Below are positions 23,827-33,620 of a stretch of 64,000 nt of DNA, piece by piece. Within the stretch, counting starts at the first letter, position 1. Each line of letters starts with the position of its first letter. Source of the DNA: Streptococcus sp. SPS1. Lineage in GTDB: Bacteria > Bacillota > Bacilli > Lactobacillales > Streptococcaceae. The notes beneath the pieces are model-generated. The model was not told where the DNA came from. It saw nothing but the letters and a program-made list of their open reading frames with translations, and made no database searches. The stretch is from contig NZ_JAQFJG010000006.1 of the NCBI RefSeq assembly GCF_030439915.1, positions 58,144 to 122,143 of the forward strand. Reading direction: 5' to 3'. The position numbers and the translations under genes were made by a program.

Positions 23827-25074
23827 ATGAAACTATTGTTTAGAAATCAAGCTTATCGTCTCTTGACTTTGTCGCGATTTTTCAATGCTTTTGGTGCTTC
23901 GATTTTTAATCTGGTCTTTATCGTCTATGCATCGACCCTGCCACAAGCCTCCTTTGCTGTTGGTATGGCGAATATTGTCATGATTCTTCCGACTCTCTTT
24001 ACAGTTTTTGTAGGGATTCGGGCAGATTACACGAGGAACAAGGTCAAATGGATGGTCTATAGCGGTTTGTTTCAGGCGGTTTTATTTTTTCTAGCAGCCT
24101 TAGTTGTTCAGCAAGCTAGTTTATTTGCCTTTTCTAGCCTGTGTTTAATCAATGTCATTAGTGATGTCATCAGTGATTTTGCAGGTGGTTTGCGCATGCC
24201 TCTCATTAAAGAAAAAGTAGCTGAAGATGATCTGATGGAGGCTTATTCTTTTTCCCAGTTCATCACCTATATTTCAGCTATTGGTGGTCAAGCTTTCGGA
24301 GTCTGGCTCTTAGGGCTATCGGTCAATAATTTTTCTCTCGTTGCGGGAATCAATGCCTGTTTTTTCCTCGTATCAGCTTCTGTTCTCTTTTTAGGAAGAA
24401 GCAAATTAAGCCTGCCAATGTCATCTACTGATGGTGAAAATCTAAAAAATGAGAAGCTTTCTATCAAAGACCAATTTCTAACGATTTATCGAAATTTACG
24501 CCTCGTTTTTCTTAAAAGTGGACAGAAAAACTTTGGTTTTATGCTCTTTGCTGTCTTGCTGATCAATGCCTTGGGTGGCGCTTTGGGTGGAATTTACAAT
24601 ATCTTCTTTTTGAGCCATTCTCTCTTGAATTTTTCTTATACAGAGGCATTATTTATCAGTCAATTCTGTGCTTTGTTAGCAATCATCATCAGTAGCCTTA
24701 CGGGCAATGATTATTTTGGGAAGCAGTCCTTGCCTAGATTGATGATGTGGGTGACCGTAGGACTCAGTCTAGTTGGTCTAGCTAATTTATTCAATCAAGT
24801 CGTACTTGGTTTACTATTTATCTGTTCAACTCTGTATGTGTCTGGTAAAGTTCAACCAAAGATTAGTGCCTTGCTCCTGAAAAATCTAGCTCCAGAGGTT
24901 CTAGCTCGTACCAGTAATTTTTTAGGTCTATTGTTTACCTTATCCATACCTGTGGGAACAGCTTGTTTTTCACTAGTAGCCGTATGGAATATACAGTTGA
25001 CTTGGATGCTATTTGTTGGTCTTTCCTTGCTAGCTATTTTTTTGACAATCCTTAATCTCAAAAATGATATCTAA
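23827..25074 (+). CDS. Major facilitator superfamily transporter
   Basis: A 415-residue membrane protein with about 12 hydrophobic segments and a central cytoplasmic loop near residue 200 (SSTDGENLKNEKLSIKDQ). A short motif-A-like RADYTRNK lies between helices 2 and 3. Overall shape resembles MFS efflux proteins of the MefE/macrolide-permease type, but the substrate is unknown. The stop codon TAA runs straight into a BOX element. Confidence 0.85.
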   Translation: MKLLFRNQAYRLLTLSRFFNAFGASIFNLVFIVYASTLPQASFAVGMANIVMILPTLFTVFVGIRADYTRNKVKWMVYSGLFQAVLFFLAALVVQQASLFAFSSLCLINVISDVISDFAGGLRMPLIKEKVAEDDLMEAYSFSQFITYISAIGGQAFGVWLLGLSVNNFSLVAGINACFFLVSASVLFLGRSKLSLPMSSTDGENLKNEKLSIKDQFLTIYRNLRLVFLKSGQKNFGFMLFAVLLINALGGALGGIYNIFFLSHSLLNFSYTEALFISQFCALLAIIISSLTGNDYFGKQSLPRLMMWVTVGLSLVGLANLFNQVVLGLLFICSTLYVSGKVQPKISALLLKNLAPEVLARTSNFLGLLFTLSIPVGTACFSLVAVWNIQLTWMLFVGLSLLAIFLTILNLKNDI

Positions 25075-25224
25075 TACTCTTCGAAAATCTCTTCAAACCA
25101 CGTCAGCGTCGCCTTACCGTAGATATGGTACTGACTTCGTCAGTTCTATCCACAACCTCAAAACATTGTTTTGAGCAACCTGCGGCTAACTTCCTAGTTT
25201 GCTTTTTGATTTTCATTGAGTATA
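25074..25224 (+). repeat. BOX element, one boxB, abutting a stop codon
   Basis: Plus-strand boxA (TACTCTTCGAAAATCTC), one boxB, boxC. Its first base is the last base of the MFS stop codon. Confidence 0.94.
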
Positions 25225-25302
25225 AATCCTAATTTTGTTCTCACTGTTTTAATCCCTCTATTTATGGTAAAATAAGACTATTAAGTTTAAAGAGGATTCC
25301 CT

Positions 25303-26583
25303 ATGAAATTACAAAAACCAAAAGGAACGCAGGATATTTTACCTGCTGAATCTGCCAAGTGGCAGTACGTTGAGGGCTTTGCCCGTGAGATTTTCAAGCG
25401 CTACAACTATGCAGAAGTGCGTACGCCTATTTTCGAGCATTACGAGGTCATCAGTCGCTCTGTCGGAGATACAACGGATATCGTAACCAAGGAAATGTAC
25501 GACTTCTATGACAAGGGTGACCGTCATATTACCCTCCGTCCAGAAGGAACTGCGCCAGTTGTCCGTTCCTATGTGGAAAATAAACTTTTCGCCCCAGAAG
25601 TGCAAAAGCCAAGTAAGTTCTACTACATGGGCCCTATGTTCCGCTATGAGCGTCCACAGGCAGGACGTTTGCGCCAGTTCCACCAGATTGGTGTTGAGTG
25701 TTTTGGATCTAGCAATCCAGCTACCGATGTGGAAACCATCGCTATGGCAGCCCACTTCCTGAAAGAAATTGGCATCCAAGGTGTCAAATTGCACCTCAAC
25801 ACTCTTGGGAATCCTGAGAGTCGTGCGGCCTACCGTCAAGCCTTGATTGACTATTTGACACCGCTCAAGGAGACCTTGTCCAAGGATAGCCAACGCCGTT
25901 TGGAGGAAAATCCTCTCCGTGTCTTGGACTCTAAAGAAAAAGAAGACAAGGTAGCAGTAGAGAATGCGCCTTCTATCTTGGACTTCCTTGATGAAGAAAG
26001 CCAAGCACACTTTGATGCTGTGCGTCAGATGTTGGAGAATCTTGGAGTAGATTATATCATCGATACCAATATGGTGCGTGGTCTGGACTACTACAACCAC
26101 ACCATTTTCGAGTTTATCACAGAGATTGAGGGCAATGACCTGACCGTCTGTGCGGGTGGTCGTTACGATGGTTTGGTTTCTTACTTTGGAGGCCCTGAAA
26201 CTGCTGGCTTTGGTTTTGGACTTGGTGTAGAGCGCCTGCTTCTCATTCTTGAAAAGCAAGGTGTGGCCCTCCCTATCGAAAACGCCCTAGATGTTTATAT
26301 CGCAGTCTTGGGTCAGGGAGCAAATGTCAAGGCCTTGGAGTTGGTACAAGCCCTTCGCCAACAAGGTTTCAAAGCAGAGCGTGATTACCTCAACCGTAAG
26401 CTCAAAGCTCAATTCAAGTCAGCCGATGTCTTTGCGGCTAAGACCCTTATCACCCTAGGAGAGAGCGAAGTCGAAAGCGGACAAGTGACGGTTAAGAACA
26501 ACCAAACCAGAGAAGAAGTGGAAGTGTCGCTTGAGACAATCAGCAAAAACTTCTCAGAAATCTTTGAAAAACTAGGATTTTAA
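25303..26583 (+). CDS. hisS: Histidyl-tRNA synthetase
   Basis: A 426-residue class II enzyme. Motif 1 is near [12 protein letters not shown], motif 2 is [20 protein letters not shown], the histidine-specific loops are [13 protein letters not shown] and [10 protein letters not shown], and motif 3 is [15 protein letters not shown]. The C-terminal anticodon-binding domain covers about 325-420. Full length; monocistronic with a terminator. No T-box leader precedes it. Confidence 0.98.
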   Translation: MKLQKPKGTQDILPAESAKWQYVEGFAREIFKRYNYAEVRTPIFEHYEVISRSVGDTTDIVTKEMYDFYDKGDRHITLRPEGTAPVVRSYVENKLFAPEVQKPSKFYYMGPMFRYERPQAGRLRQFHQIGVECFGSSNPATDVETIAMAAHFLKEIGIQGVKLHLNTLGNPESRAAYRQALIDYLTPLKETLSKDSQRRLEENPLRVLDSKEKEDKVAVENAPSILDFLDEESQAHFDAVRQMLENLGVDYIIDTNMVRGLDYYNHTIFEFITEIEGNDLTVCAGGRYDGLVSYFGGPETAGFGFGLGVERLLLILEKQGVALPIENALDVYIAVLGQGANVKALELVQALRQQGFKAERDYLNRKLKAQFKSADVFAAKTLITLGESEVESGQVTVKNNQTREEVEVSLETISKNFSEIFEKLGF

Positions 26584-26596
26584 TGATAGATAAACT

Positions 26597-26624
26597 GGTC
26601 AGGATTTTACTCCTGACCTTTTTC
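26597..26624 (+). terminator. hisS terminator
   Basis: Arms GGTCAGGA (26597-26604) and TCCTGACC (26611-26618), then T5. Confidence 0.88.
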
Positions 26625-26650
26625 TTTTGCAAAATGACAAAAATCATAAA

Positions 26651-26696
26651 CTTTTTGACAAATATGCTTGTCAAAAAGAAAAAGATGTGTTACAAT
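26651..26696 (+). promoter_or_regulatory. Promoter with perfect 10-bp inverted-repeat operator
   Basis: CTTTTTGACA (26651-26660) and TGTCAAAAAG (26669-26678) are perfect inverted repeats 8 bases apart. The right arm contains the -35 (TTGTCA, 26668-26673), followed by a 17-bp spacer and TACAAT (26691-26696). A repressor bound here would block RNA polymerase; the Cro/C1-type protein encoded at 27052 is the obvious candidate. Confidence 0.75.
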
Positions 26697-26727
26697 ATAA
26701 ACAAGTTAAGAAATAGGAGGGAGCCAC

Positions 26728-27042
26728 ATGTGGGTATGGATTTTGTTTCCTTTTCTCGTCTTGATTTATATGAGTCAATCTAAGAAAATCAAGCGGATAG
26801 AGAAGAGGTTAAAGGTAATCGAAAGAAAAGAGAAAGGAAATATAGAAATGTCAAGATTATTGCAAGAAATGATTGGAAAGAAACCAACAATCATTGGAGA
26901 ACTATTTGGAACAAATTTTTGGGAAGTTGTGGATGTTGATGAGGAATGGGTCAAGCTACGATATGTAGACAAGACGGGAAAAGAAAAAATCAAGTTGCAA
27001 CGTATTGAGGATATCCAAACAGTTGAATTTGACGGAGAGTAG
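26728..27042 (+). CDS. Hypothetical membrane-anchored protein, first gene of XRE-ABC operon
   Basis: A 104-residue protein. One N-terminal membrane segment (WVWILFPFLVLIYMSQSK), then a lysine-rich helix (KKIKRIEKRLKVIERKEK), then a compact beta domain (GTNFWEVVDVDEEWVKLRYVDKTGKEKIKLQRIEDIQTVE) that resembles a small SH3- or LSM-like barrel. AGGAGGGA precedes it. No function known. It ends a few bases before the regulator gene. Confidence 0.8.
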   Translation: MWVWILFPFLVLIYMSQSKKIKRIEKRLKVIERKEKGNIEMSRLLQEMIGKKPTIIGELFGTNFWEVVDVDEEWVKLRYVDKTGKEKIKLQRIEDIQTVEFDGE

Positions 27043-27051
27043 GTGTGTAAC

Positions 27052-27258
27052 ATGCAACTTAAAAATCGTCTAAAAGAGCTTCGGGCTCGCGATGGTCTCA
27101 ATCAAACCGACCTAGCCAAGCTGGCAGGGGTTTCCAGACAGACCGTTAGCCTACTAGAACGGGATGAGTACACCCCGTCCATTATCATTGCCCTGAAAAT
27201 ATCTCAAATTTTCAACGAAACAGTCGAATCGGTATTTCGCTTGGAGGAGGACGAGTGA
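27052..27258 (+). CDS. Cro/C1-type (XRE) helix-turn-helix regulator
   Basis: A 68-residue DNA-binding protein: LKNRLKELRARDGLNQTDLA, GVSRQTVSLLERDEYTPS, typical of the short YgzD/XRE regulators found beside ABC exporters. ATG at 27052 is preferred; a GTG at 27043 would add three residues. It probably represses its own operon through the inverted repeat at 26651-26678. Its stop overlaps the next start (TGATG). Confidence 0.92.
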   Translation: MQLKNRLKELRARDGLNQTDLAKLAGVSRQTVSLLERDEYTPSIIIALKISQIFNETVESVFRLEEDE

Positions 27259-27446
27259 TGAACAAGTATAAAGTGATTTATTACATGAGTGTTCTTGCCC
27301 TCATTGTGAATGCTTTCGCTATGATTGGAACATTACTGGGGTGGTTCTATTTTGTTGAAAGTAAGTATTTATTTTGGGTTAACTTAGTCCTCTTGTCCAT
27401 TTTCAACTGGTTGAAGAAGAAGGAGAAAAATGATGAACAAGTATAA
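27258..27446 (+). CDS. Small two-helix membrane protein, copy 1
   Basis: A 62-residue protein, MNKYKVIYYMSVLALIVNAF, second hydrophobic segment YLFWVNLVLLSIFNWLKK and a charged tail. Paralogue of the next gene (shared MNKYKVIYY start, the IG-LGWF turn and a W-[LI]-[KE]KK end). GAGGAGG precedes the start, which overlaps the regulator's stop. Unknown function. Confidence 0.78.
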   Translation: MNKYKVIYYMSVLALIVNAFAMIGTLLGWFYFVESKYLFWVNLVLLSIFNWLKKKEKNDEQV

Positions 27447-27630
27447 AGTAATCTATTATGTAGTTGCCATAGCTTTATTAGTCAGCGTATTTCTATTGAT
27501 TGGGATGGACTTAGGCTGGTTTAATCCCTATCAAAGTGACCAATTTATTTGGGCCTATTTTGCCCTCATCCCAGTAATTGACTGGATTGAAAAGAAATCC
27601 AAAAATCTAGCAAGTGAAAAAGGAGAATGA
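27433..27630 (+). CDS. Small two-helix membrane protein, copy 2
   Basis: A 65-residue paralogue of the preceding gene, MNKYKVIYYVVAIALLVSVF, then IGMDLGWFNPY and FIWAYFALIPVIDWIEKKSK. It overlaps copy 1 by 14 bases. I choose 27433 because AGGAG lies 7 bases upstream; the ATG at 27430 is too close. Confidence 0.78.
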   Translation: MNKYKVIYYVVAIALLVSVFLLIGMDLGWFNPYQSDQFIWAYFALIPVIDWIEKKSKNLASEKGE

Positions 27631-27632
27631 AA

Positions 27633-28373
27633 ATGAAAAAGAAAAATAAAGGTGGATTGTTATTTTTAATGTCTGTTGTCTTTGGAGGTTTCTTGGGCGG
27701 TTTTGTAGGGATGTTTAAGGCTGCTACCGAATCCCACGGAATTATGTTAGATGTAAAAGTCTTGATACCATGGATATCAGCTATTTGTTTACTGATAGGT
27801 TTCATTAGTATGTTTTTGACTTTCAATTTCTTAAAGAAAAGCAGAAAATTTCACTCCTTGTATCAAGAGGAAATGGACGATGATCTGAATGAAACCTATT
27901 ATGTGCAAATGAATCGTAATCTTGAGTTTGGAACCATTGCTTTTCATATTACAAGTGTAGCGATTTTATTGGCTCTCTTTATTTCAGGAAGTGAAGTGAT
28001 TGTACTAGATAGAAGCAATCTAATCTTACCTCTTTCTTTTTTGGGATTAGTGTTGATTTTTAATGCTCAAAAATATTTTTATAAGACTATTGCGATTGTT
28101 CGTCAGTTTGATTTGGCATTTTTCTCTACACCAAAGGATTATTTAGACTATGTCAATTCTTACGATGAGGGGGAGCGCCAGGCTAATTTGGAACAGAGTT
28201 TTCGAATTTTATTCCAATTAAACCAATATGTCTTGCCAGGTCTCTACTTTTTGATTGCTCTCTTTTCCTTGCTGACAGGAGAGATTCAGTTACTAGCTTT
28301 CTTGCTGGTAGGAGTGATCCATATTTATATCGGTGTGATGCAGTTGCCTATGGTGAAACGTTATTTTAAATAA
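27633..28373 (+). CDS. DUF3169 family membrane protein
   Basis: About 246 residues with six predicted membrane helices (for example GGLLFLMSVVFGGFLGGFVG, ISAICLLIGFISMFLTFNFL and two more pairs), and a cytoplasmic acidic loop (YQEEMDDDLNETYYVQMNRN). DUF3169 proteins are typically encoded between XRE regulators and ABC exporters in Firmicutes, as here. No function is established. The second ATG is preferred, 7 bases after AAGGAG. Confidence 0.85.
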   Translation: MKKKNKGGLLFLMSVVFGGFLGGFVGMFKAATESHGIMLDVKVLIPWISAICLLIGFISMFLTFNFLKKSRKFHSLYQEEMDDDLNETYYVQMNRNLEFGTIAFHITSVAILLALFISGSEVIVLDRSNLILPLSFLGLVLIFNAQKYFYKTIAIVRQFDLAFFSTPKDYLDYVNSYDEGERQANLEQSFRILFQLNQYVLPGLYFLIALFSLLTGEIQLLAFLLVGVIHIYIGVMQLPMVKRYFK

Positions 28374-28383
28374 AGGAGTTTCT

Positions 28384-29208
28384 ATGATTCGTGTTGAAAA
28401 TGTAAGCAAAAGTTTTGGGAGCAAAAAAGCTCTTCATCAGATTTCTTTTGAGATTAAGGAGGGTGAAATCTTTGGTTTTCTTGGGCCTTCTGGCTCAGGT
28501 AAAACAACCATGATCAATGTCTTAACAGGTCAGTTGGCTGCAGATCAAGGTAAAACAGTTTTGTTAGGTAAGAATTCTCAAGATTTAACCTCAAATGATT
28601 TGGAACAAATTGGTATTGTTAGTGATGGCAGTGGTTTTTATGAAAAGATGAGTCTTTACAAAAATCTTCTCATCTATGCTAAGTTATATGGCCTCAAAAC
28701 AGAAAGAGTAAATCAGGTGCTCCAACAGGTTGGATTGGCAGATGCTAAAGATATTATCGCAGAAAAACTATCTACAGGAATGAAACAACGAATGTTCTTG
28801 GCTCGTGCCCTTCTGAATGCACCTAAGATTCTCTTTCTAGATGAGCCAACTAGTGGTTTAGACCCTACAACATCTAAGATGATTCATACCCTACTTCAAG
28901 AATTAAAGCAGGCGGGGACAACTATCTTTCTGACCACGCATGATATGAATGAAGCAACTCTGCTTTGTGATCGCTTATCTCTTTTGAATAAGGGGAATTT
29001 AATAGAGTATGGAAGTCCGCAAGATATTATCCAGAAGTACCATGTGGATAAGAAAGTACGTGTAGCTTATAAAGATGGACGAGAACAGATAGTTCCATTT
29101 GAAGAATTGCCACATTTAGACACGACAGATTTGATGGTGGTTCACTCTTGTGAGCCGACACTAGAAGAAATCTTTATCAGATTGACAGGAGAAAAGTTAG
29201 ATGTTTAG
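28384..29208 (+). CDS. ABC transporter ATP-binding protein
   Basis: A 274-residue ATPase. Walker A GPSGSGKT (about residues 34-41), signature LSTGMKQRMFLARAL (about 134), Walker B ILFLDEPTSGLD (about 154), H-loop LTTHDMNEA. The 65-residue C-terminal extension (HVDKKVRVAYKDGREQIVPF) is typical of drug- or bacteriocin-export ATPases. Works with the permease encoded next, overlapping by 8 bases. Direction (export) and substrate are inferred. Confidence 0.94.
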   Translation: MIRVENVSKSFGSKKALHQISFEIKEGEIFGFLGPSGSGKTTMINVLTGQLAADQGKTVLLGKNSQDLTSNDLEQIGIVSDGSGFYEKMSLYKNLLIYAKLYGLKTERVNQVLQQVGLADAKDIIAEKLSTGMKQRMFLARALLNAPKILFLDEPTSGLDPTTSKMIHTLLQELKQAGTTIFLTTHDMNEATLLCDRLSLLNKGNLIEYGSPQDIIQKYHVDKKVRVAYKDGREQIVPFEELPHLDTTDLMVVHSCEPTLEEIFIRLTGEKLDV

Positions 29209-29899
29209 AAAATTAAATGCCCTACTATGGTTAAGAGTGCAAGTTCTTATTAGCAATTCAACTTTGTTGGCAACTTTATTGATGCCTTTTGGTACTGCTG
29301 TTCTATATAATGAATTTTCAAATAAGGATGGACAATTGAGCCTATTTTTACTATCTGCTAGCTTGACGATGGTCTTGAGCATGGGAAGTGGTTATATGGT
29401 ATCGATTATGATGGCAGAAGATAAGGAAAAACGAAATCTCAAATCACTCATCCTAAGTGGTGTGACAGCAATAGAATATACTTTCAGTATGCTCGTTCTA
29501 CCTATTTTGATAATGTTGGTTGCTATGATTGTACTTCCCATCTATCTTAAAGTAGATGTATCTGGTTATTTAGTTGCCTATGCTATCTATTTGCTCCTAG
29601 CAACTATTTGTATTATTTTTCTCAACCTTCTAATCGGTGCGGTGTCAGATACTCAATCTAAAGCGCAAGTCTATAGTATCTTTCCTATGTTAATTGTCTC
29701 TATTTTACCCATGATTGCTTCTCAAAATGATACGGTTCAAAAAGTGTTGGATTACTCGTTCGTTGGTCCTATTGTAAATCTTTTAAATAAAAAAGGTGGA
29801 GAAATATCTTTTTCTAACATCGGTATGTTACTTGCCTGGGTACTTGTGTTAGGAATAGCGAACCTCTTTGTATTGAAAAATAGCTATAAAGCAAGATAG
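29201..29899 (+). CDS. ABC-2 type permease
   Basis: A 232-residue membrane protein with six hydrophobic segments; MMAEDKEKRNLKSLILSGVTAIEY after the second segment is the conserved ABC-2 coupling region. One permease and one ATPase would assemble as a homodimeric exporter. RBS AGGAG is inside the upstream gene. Confidence 0.9.
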   Translation: MFRKLNALLWLRVQVLISNSTLLATLLMPFGTAVLYNEFSNKDGQLSLFLLSASLTMVLSMGSGYMVSIMMAEDKEKRNLKSLILSGVTAIEYTFSMLVLPILIMLVAMIVLPIYLKVDVSGYLVAYAIYLLLATICIIFLNLLIGAVSDTQSKAQVYSIFPMLIVSILPMIASQNDTVQKVLDYSFVGPIVNLLNKKGGEISFSNIGMLLAWVLVLGIANLFVLKNSYKAR

Positions 29900-29908
29900 G
29901 AGACCTTT

Positions 29909-30550
29909 ATGAAACTACTTAAAAACTTTGGCTGGTTTCTTCTAGCTGTTCTATCCTTTTTATTCATCTATGGCTTCATTCAGGTGCTCGCGACTACGTC
30001 GCTTGCCTTAGGCGCTTCACCCTATGCTGTGACCTTGCTCTATGTGGCTTTGGCTGGAGTTTATGTGTACGGCATTTACAAATGGTATCAGAAAGGTCCT
30101 GTTCGTATTGAGAAGAGTGGCTTCAACCGATTTATTTGGCTTCCTGCCTTGGTTTGGTTCTTATCTCTGGTTGTCCAGTTTTTCTTGCCAAATGATCCTT
30201 CAGTAAATCAGCAAATAGCGATAGACTTGACCTTGTCTCAACCACTTTTCTCATTCTTTGCGGTCGTTATTTTTGCTCCTTTGACGGAAGAACTTATCTT
30301 TAGAGGGATGTTGGCACGCTATCTCTTTCCTAAGCAGGACAATAGTAAACAAACTCTGCTTTTCCTTCTGGTATCCAGTGTTTTGTTTGCCTTAGGTCAT
30401 TTCCCAGGTGATGTGCAACAATTTTTTGTCTATTTTAGCCTTGGTTTTAGTTTGGGCTTGGCCTATATTAGCAGAAAAGGTCTAGTCTACAGTATTTCTC
30501 TTCACGCTTTGAATAATTTAGTCGGCTTTTTGATGATTCTCATGCTATAA
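29909..30550 (+). CDS. CPBP-family intramembrane glutamic protease
   Basis: A 213-residue polytopic protein. Motif 1 TEELIFRGML (E127, E128, R132), motif 2 FALGHF and motif 3 HALNNLVG are the catalytic residues of CPBP/CAAX proteases. Prokaryotic members often give self-immunity to bacteriocins or process exported peptides. Its place directly after the ABC exporter supports a role in peptide handling or protection. AGGAGACCTTT precedes it. Confidence 0.92.
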   Translation: MKLLKNFGWFLLAVLSFLFIYGFIQVLATTSLALGASPYAVTLLYVALAGVYVYGIYKWYQKGPVRIEKSGFNRFIWLPALVWFLSLVVQFFLPNDPSVNQQIAIDLTLSQPLFSFFAVVIFAPLTEELIFRGMLARYLFPKQDNSKQTLLFLLVSSVLFALGHFPGDVQQFFVYFSLGFSLGLAYISRKGLVYSISLHALNNLVGFLMILML

Positions 30551-30567
30551 TAGAGTCAGGAGGTCAC

Positions 30568-30798
30568 ATGAAACGAGTAATTTTATTAGCAGTGATTCAA
30601 GCAGTTGTTCTATTTTTCATCATTGGGGGATTAGCTTATGCCTTCAAAGGCGATTTCTTTTATAGCCATCTAGCAGTTGTCTTTGCCCCTATTGCCGGTG
30701 TCTTGCGCTTTGGGACAGCTTACACAACAGAAATCGTCTTGCCTCGAAAGGCAGCTGAAATTGCTGAAAAGCGTAAAGCAGGCAAAAATTCAAAATAA
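30568..30798 (+). CDS. Small hypothetical membrane protein
   Basis: A 76-residue protein with two hydrophobic segments (VILLAVIQAVVLFFIIGGLA and YSHLAVVFAPIAGVLRF) and a lysine-rich tail (KAAEIAEKRKAGKNSK). CAGGAGGTCAC precedes the start; it follows the CPBP gene by 17 bases and is probably the last gene of that operon. Not recognised. Confidence 0.78.
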   Translation: MKRVILLAVIQAVVLFFIIGGLAYAFKGDFFYSHLAVVFAPIAGVLRFGTAYTTEIVLPRKAAEIAEKRKAGKNSK

Positions 30799-30803
30799 AA
30801 GAG

Positions 30804-30828
30804 TCCGGTGAAGTTCATCGGATTTTTG
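30804..30828 (+). terminator. Terminator after XRE-ABC-CPBP operon
   Basis: Stem TCCGGTG / TCATCGGA (one G-T pair) with a short loop, then T5. Confidence 0.75.
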
Positions 30829-30932
30829 TATGGGCGTTAATTTTTAAAGACTGGCAAACTTTTCTGCTGATTTTCATGAAGAGCCTGCGCTTTTATGGTA
30901 AAATAGTAACAGAATAAAAGAGGAGAGAAACA

Positions 30933-32696
30933 ATGAAACGTAGTATGTATGCTGGTCGTGTTCGTGAGGAACACATCGGACAAGAAATGACCTTGAAAGG
31001 ATGGGTTGGCCGTCGTCGTGACCTTGGTGGTTTGATCTTTATCGATCTTCGTGACCGTGAAGGAATCATGCAGTTGGTTATCAACCCTGAAAAAGTCTCT
31101 GCAGAGGTCATGGCAACAGCTGAAAGCCTTCGTAGCGAATTTGTTATCGAGGTGACTGGTCAGGTCGCTGCGCGTGAGCAAGCCAATGATAAGTTGCCAA
31201 CTGGTGCAGTTGAGTTAAACGTGACAGCTCTGACAGTGCTGAATACAGCTAAGACAACCCCATTTGAGATTAAGGATGGCATTGAGGCCAATGACGATAC
31301 ACGTTTGCGTTACCGTTACCTTGACCTTCGTCGTCCAGAAATGTTGGAAAATCTCAAACTTCGTGCTAAGGTGACTCACTCTATCCGTAACTACTTGGAT
31401 GAGTTGGAATTTATCGACGTAGAGACACCATTCCTTTCTAAGTCAACACCAGAAGGAGCGCGTGACTATTTGGTGCCATCTCGTGTTAATAAAGGGCATT
31501 TTTACGCGCTTCCTCAAAGTCCACAAATCACGAAACAGCTCTTGATGAATGCTGGTTTTGACCGTTACTACCAAATCGTTAAATGTTTCCGTGACGAGGA
31601 CTTGCGTGGTGACCGCCAGCCTGAGTTCACTCAGGTCGACTTGGAAACGTCTTTCCTTACTGAGCAAGAAATCCAAGATATCACAGAAGGTTTGATTGCG
31701 CGCGTCATGAAAGAAACTAAAGGCATCGAAGTGACGCTTCCATTCCCTCGTATGAAATACGATGACGCTATGGCTCTTTATGGTTCTGATAAGCCTGATA
31801 CGCGTTTTGACATGTTGCTTCAGGACTTGACAGAAGTGGTCAAAGGTGTAGACTTTAAAGTCTTTTCAGAAGCACCTGCTGTAAAAGCCATTGTGGTCAA
31901 AGGAGCTGCGGACAACTATTCACGTAAAGACATCGACAAGATGACGGAAGTAGCCAAACAGTATGGTGCCAAAGGTCTTGCTTGGGTCAAGGTAGTTGAT
32001 GGAGAATTAAACGGACCAGTTGCCAAGTTCTTGACTGGCATCCAAGCAGAATTGACAACAGCGCTTGCTCTTGAAGACAAGGACTTGGTTCTCTTTGTGG
32101 CGGATACGCTTGAAGTGGCTAATGCAACACTTGGTGCCCTTCGTGGACGTATTGCCAAAGAACTTGGTTTGATTGATAATGATAAATTCAACTTCCTTTG
32201 GGTGGTTGACTGGCCAATGTTTGAATGGTCTGAAGAAGAAGGGCGTTACATGAGTGCCCACCATCCATTCACCCTTCCACAGGAAGAGACTGCTCACGAA
32301 TTAGAATGTGATTTGGCTAAGGTTCGTGCCATTGCTTACGATATCGTCTTGAACGGTTATGAGCTTGGTGGTGGTAGTCTTCGTATCAACCAAAAAGACC
32401 TTCAAGAACGTATGTTCAAGGCTCTTGGTTTCTCATCTGAAGAAGCAAATGATCAGTTTGGTTTCCTTCTTGAAGCTATGGACTATGGTTTCCCACCACA
32501 CGGTGGCTTGGCTATCGGGCTTGACCGATTTGTTATGCTCTTAGCAGGGGAAGAAAATATCCGTGAAGTCATTGCCTTTCCTAAGAATAACAAGGCAACT
32601 GACCCAATGACACAAGCTCCTTCAACAGTAGCGCTCAAACAACTAGAGGAACTCAGCTTACAAGTAGAAGAAGATGAAACAAGCAAAACGAATTAA
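30933..32696 (+). CDS. aspS: Aspartyl-tRNA synthetase
   Basis: A 587-residue class II enzyme. N-terminal OB-fold ([20 protein letters not shown]), then catalytic core: motif 1 near FIDVETPFL, motif 2 [19 protein letters not shown], bacterial insertion (about 280-420), motif 3 [15 protein letters not shown]. Promoter has an extended -10 (TGGTAAAAT). The last 23 bases overlap the start of the YitT gene. Confidence 0.97.
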   Translation: MKRSMYAGRVREEHIGQEMTLKGWVGRRRDLGGLIFIDLRDREGIMQLVINPEKVSAEVMATAESLRSEFVIEVTGQVAAREQANDKLPTGAVELNVTALTVLNTAKTTPFEIKDGIEANDDTRLRYRYLDLRRPEMLENLKLRAKVTHSIRNYLDELEFIDVETPFLSKSTPEGARDYLVPSRVNKGHFYALPQSPQITKQLLMNAGFDRYYQIVKCFRDEDLRGDRQPEFTQVDLETSFLTEQEIQDITEGLIARVMKETKGIEVTLPFPRMKYDDAMALYGSDKPDTRFDMLLQDLTEVVKGVDFKVFSEAPAVKAIVVKGAADNYSRKDIDKMTEVAKQYGAKGLAWVKVVDGELNGPVAKFLTGIQAELTTALALEDKDLVLFVADTLEVANATLGALRGRIAKELGLIDNDKFNFLWVVDWPMFEWSEEEGRYMSAHHPFTLPQEETAHELECDLAKVRAIAYDIVLNGYELGGGSLRINQKDLQERMFKALGFSSEEANDQFGFLLEAMDYGFPPHGGLAIGLDRFVMLLAGEENIREVIAFPKNNKATDPMTQAPSTVALKQLEELSLQVEEDETSKTN

Positions 32697-33615
32697 GCGG
32701 TGGCGCTATTATCTGCGCCGCTTTGCTCATCAGATAAAAATTTTACGTGTCTTACAAAGCATCTCTCGCGAAAAATATGATGAGAAGATTTCGGCCTCTC
32801 TGGTCTATGGTTTTTTATCAGCAGTAGCGGTCAATTTCTTTTTTCAACCGGGGCATGTGTATTCGAGTGGTGCGACAGGTCTGGCACAGATTATCTCTGC
32901 CTTGAGTAATCACTGGTTTGGTTTTCATATCCCGATTTCGCTGACCTTCTACGCCATTAACTTCCCTTTGATGGTTTTGGCTTGGTATCAGATTGGCCAT
33001 AAGTTCACCGTCTTTACCTTTATCACGGTATCCATGAGTTCCTTCTTTATCCAGTTTGTCCCTGTGGCGACCTTAACGGAGGATCCCATTATCAATGCCC
33101 TTTTTGGGGGTGTTGTCATGGGCTTGGGGATTGGTTTTGCTCTTCGAAACAATATCTCCAGTGGTGGGACGGATATCGTCAGCCTGACCATTCGCAAGAA
33201 AACGGGTAAGAATGTCGGTAGTATTTCTTTCTTGGTAAATGGGACTATCATGCTAATAGCAGGTTTGACCTTTGGTTGGAAATACGCTCTCTACTCTATG
33301 ATTACCATTTTTGTCTCTAGCCGTGTGACAGACGCCGTCTTTACCAAGCAAAAACGCATGCAGGCCATGATTGTGACCAATCATCCAGATAAAGTAATTG
33401 AGAAAATCCATAAAAAATTGCACCGCGGAGCAACCATGATCCACGATGCAGAAGGAACCTATAATCACGAGAGAAAGGCAGTTTTAATTACTGTCATTAC
33501 ACGTGCAGAGTTTAATGAATTTAAACAGATTATGAAACAGGTGGATCCAGGCGCCTTTGTCTCTGTATCTGAGAATGTTCATATTCTGGGACGATTCGTT
33601 GAAACAGAAAATTAG
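32674..33615 (+). CDS. YitT family membrane protein
   Basis: A 313-residue protein with five to six membrane helices (residues 40-200; [23 protein letters not shown]) and a C-terminal cytoplasmic DUF2179 domain (about 230-310, [21 protein letters not shown]). Transport or sensor role unproven. The start lies 23 bases inside aspS with a weak Shine-Dalgarno (GTAGAAGAAG), so translation is probably coupled to aspS. Confidence 0.88.
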   Translation: MKQAKRIKRWRYYLRRFAHQIKILRVLQSISREKYDEKISASLVYGFLSAVAVNFFFQPGHVYSSGATGLAQIISALSNHWFGFHIPISLTFYAINFPLMVLAWYQIGHKFTVFTFITVSMSSFFIQFVPVATLTEDPIINALFGGVVMGLGIGFALRNNISSGGTDIVSLTIRKKTGKNVGSISFLVNGTIMLIAGLTFGWKYALYSMITIFVSSRVTDAVFTKQKRMQAMIVTNHPDKVIEKIHKKLHRGATMIHDAEGTYNHERKAVLITVITRAEFNEFKQIMKQVDPGAFVSVSENVHILGRFVETEN

Positions 33616-33620
33616 TGATA

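Noticed and set aside
25339..26259. 306-residue ORF on the minus strand
   Set aside because: Entirely antisense to hisS, with composition typical of a shadow of a codon-biased gene and no RBS.
26583..26783. 66-residue plus-strand ORF after hisS
   Set aside because: Crosses the hisS terminator and the operon promoter; the real gene starts at 26728 in another frame.
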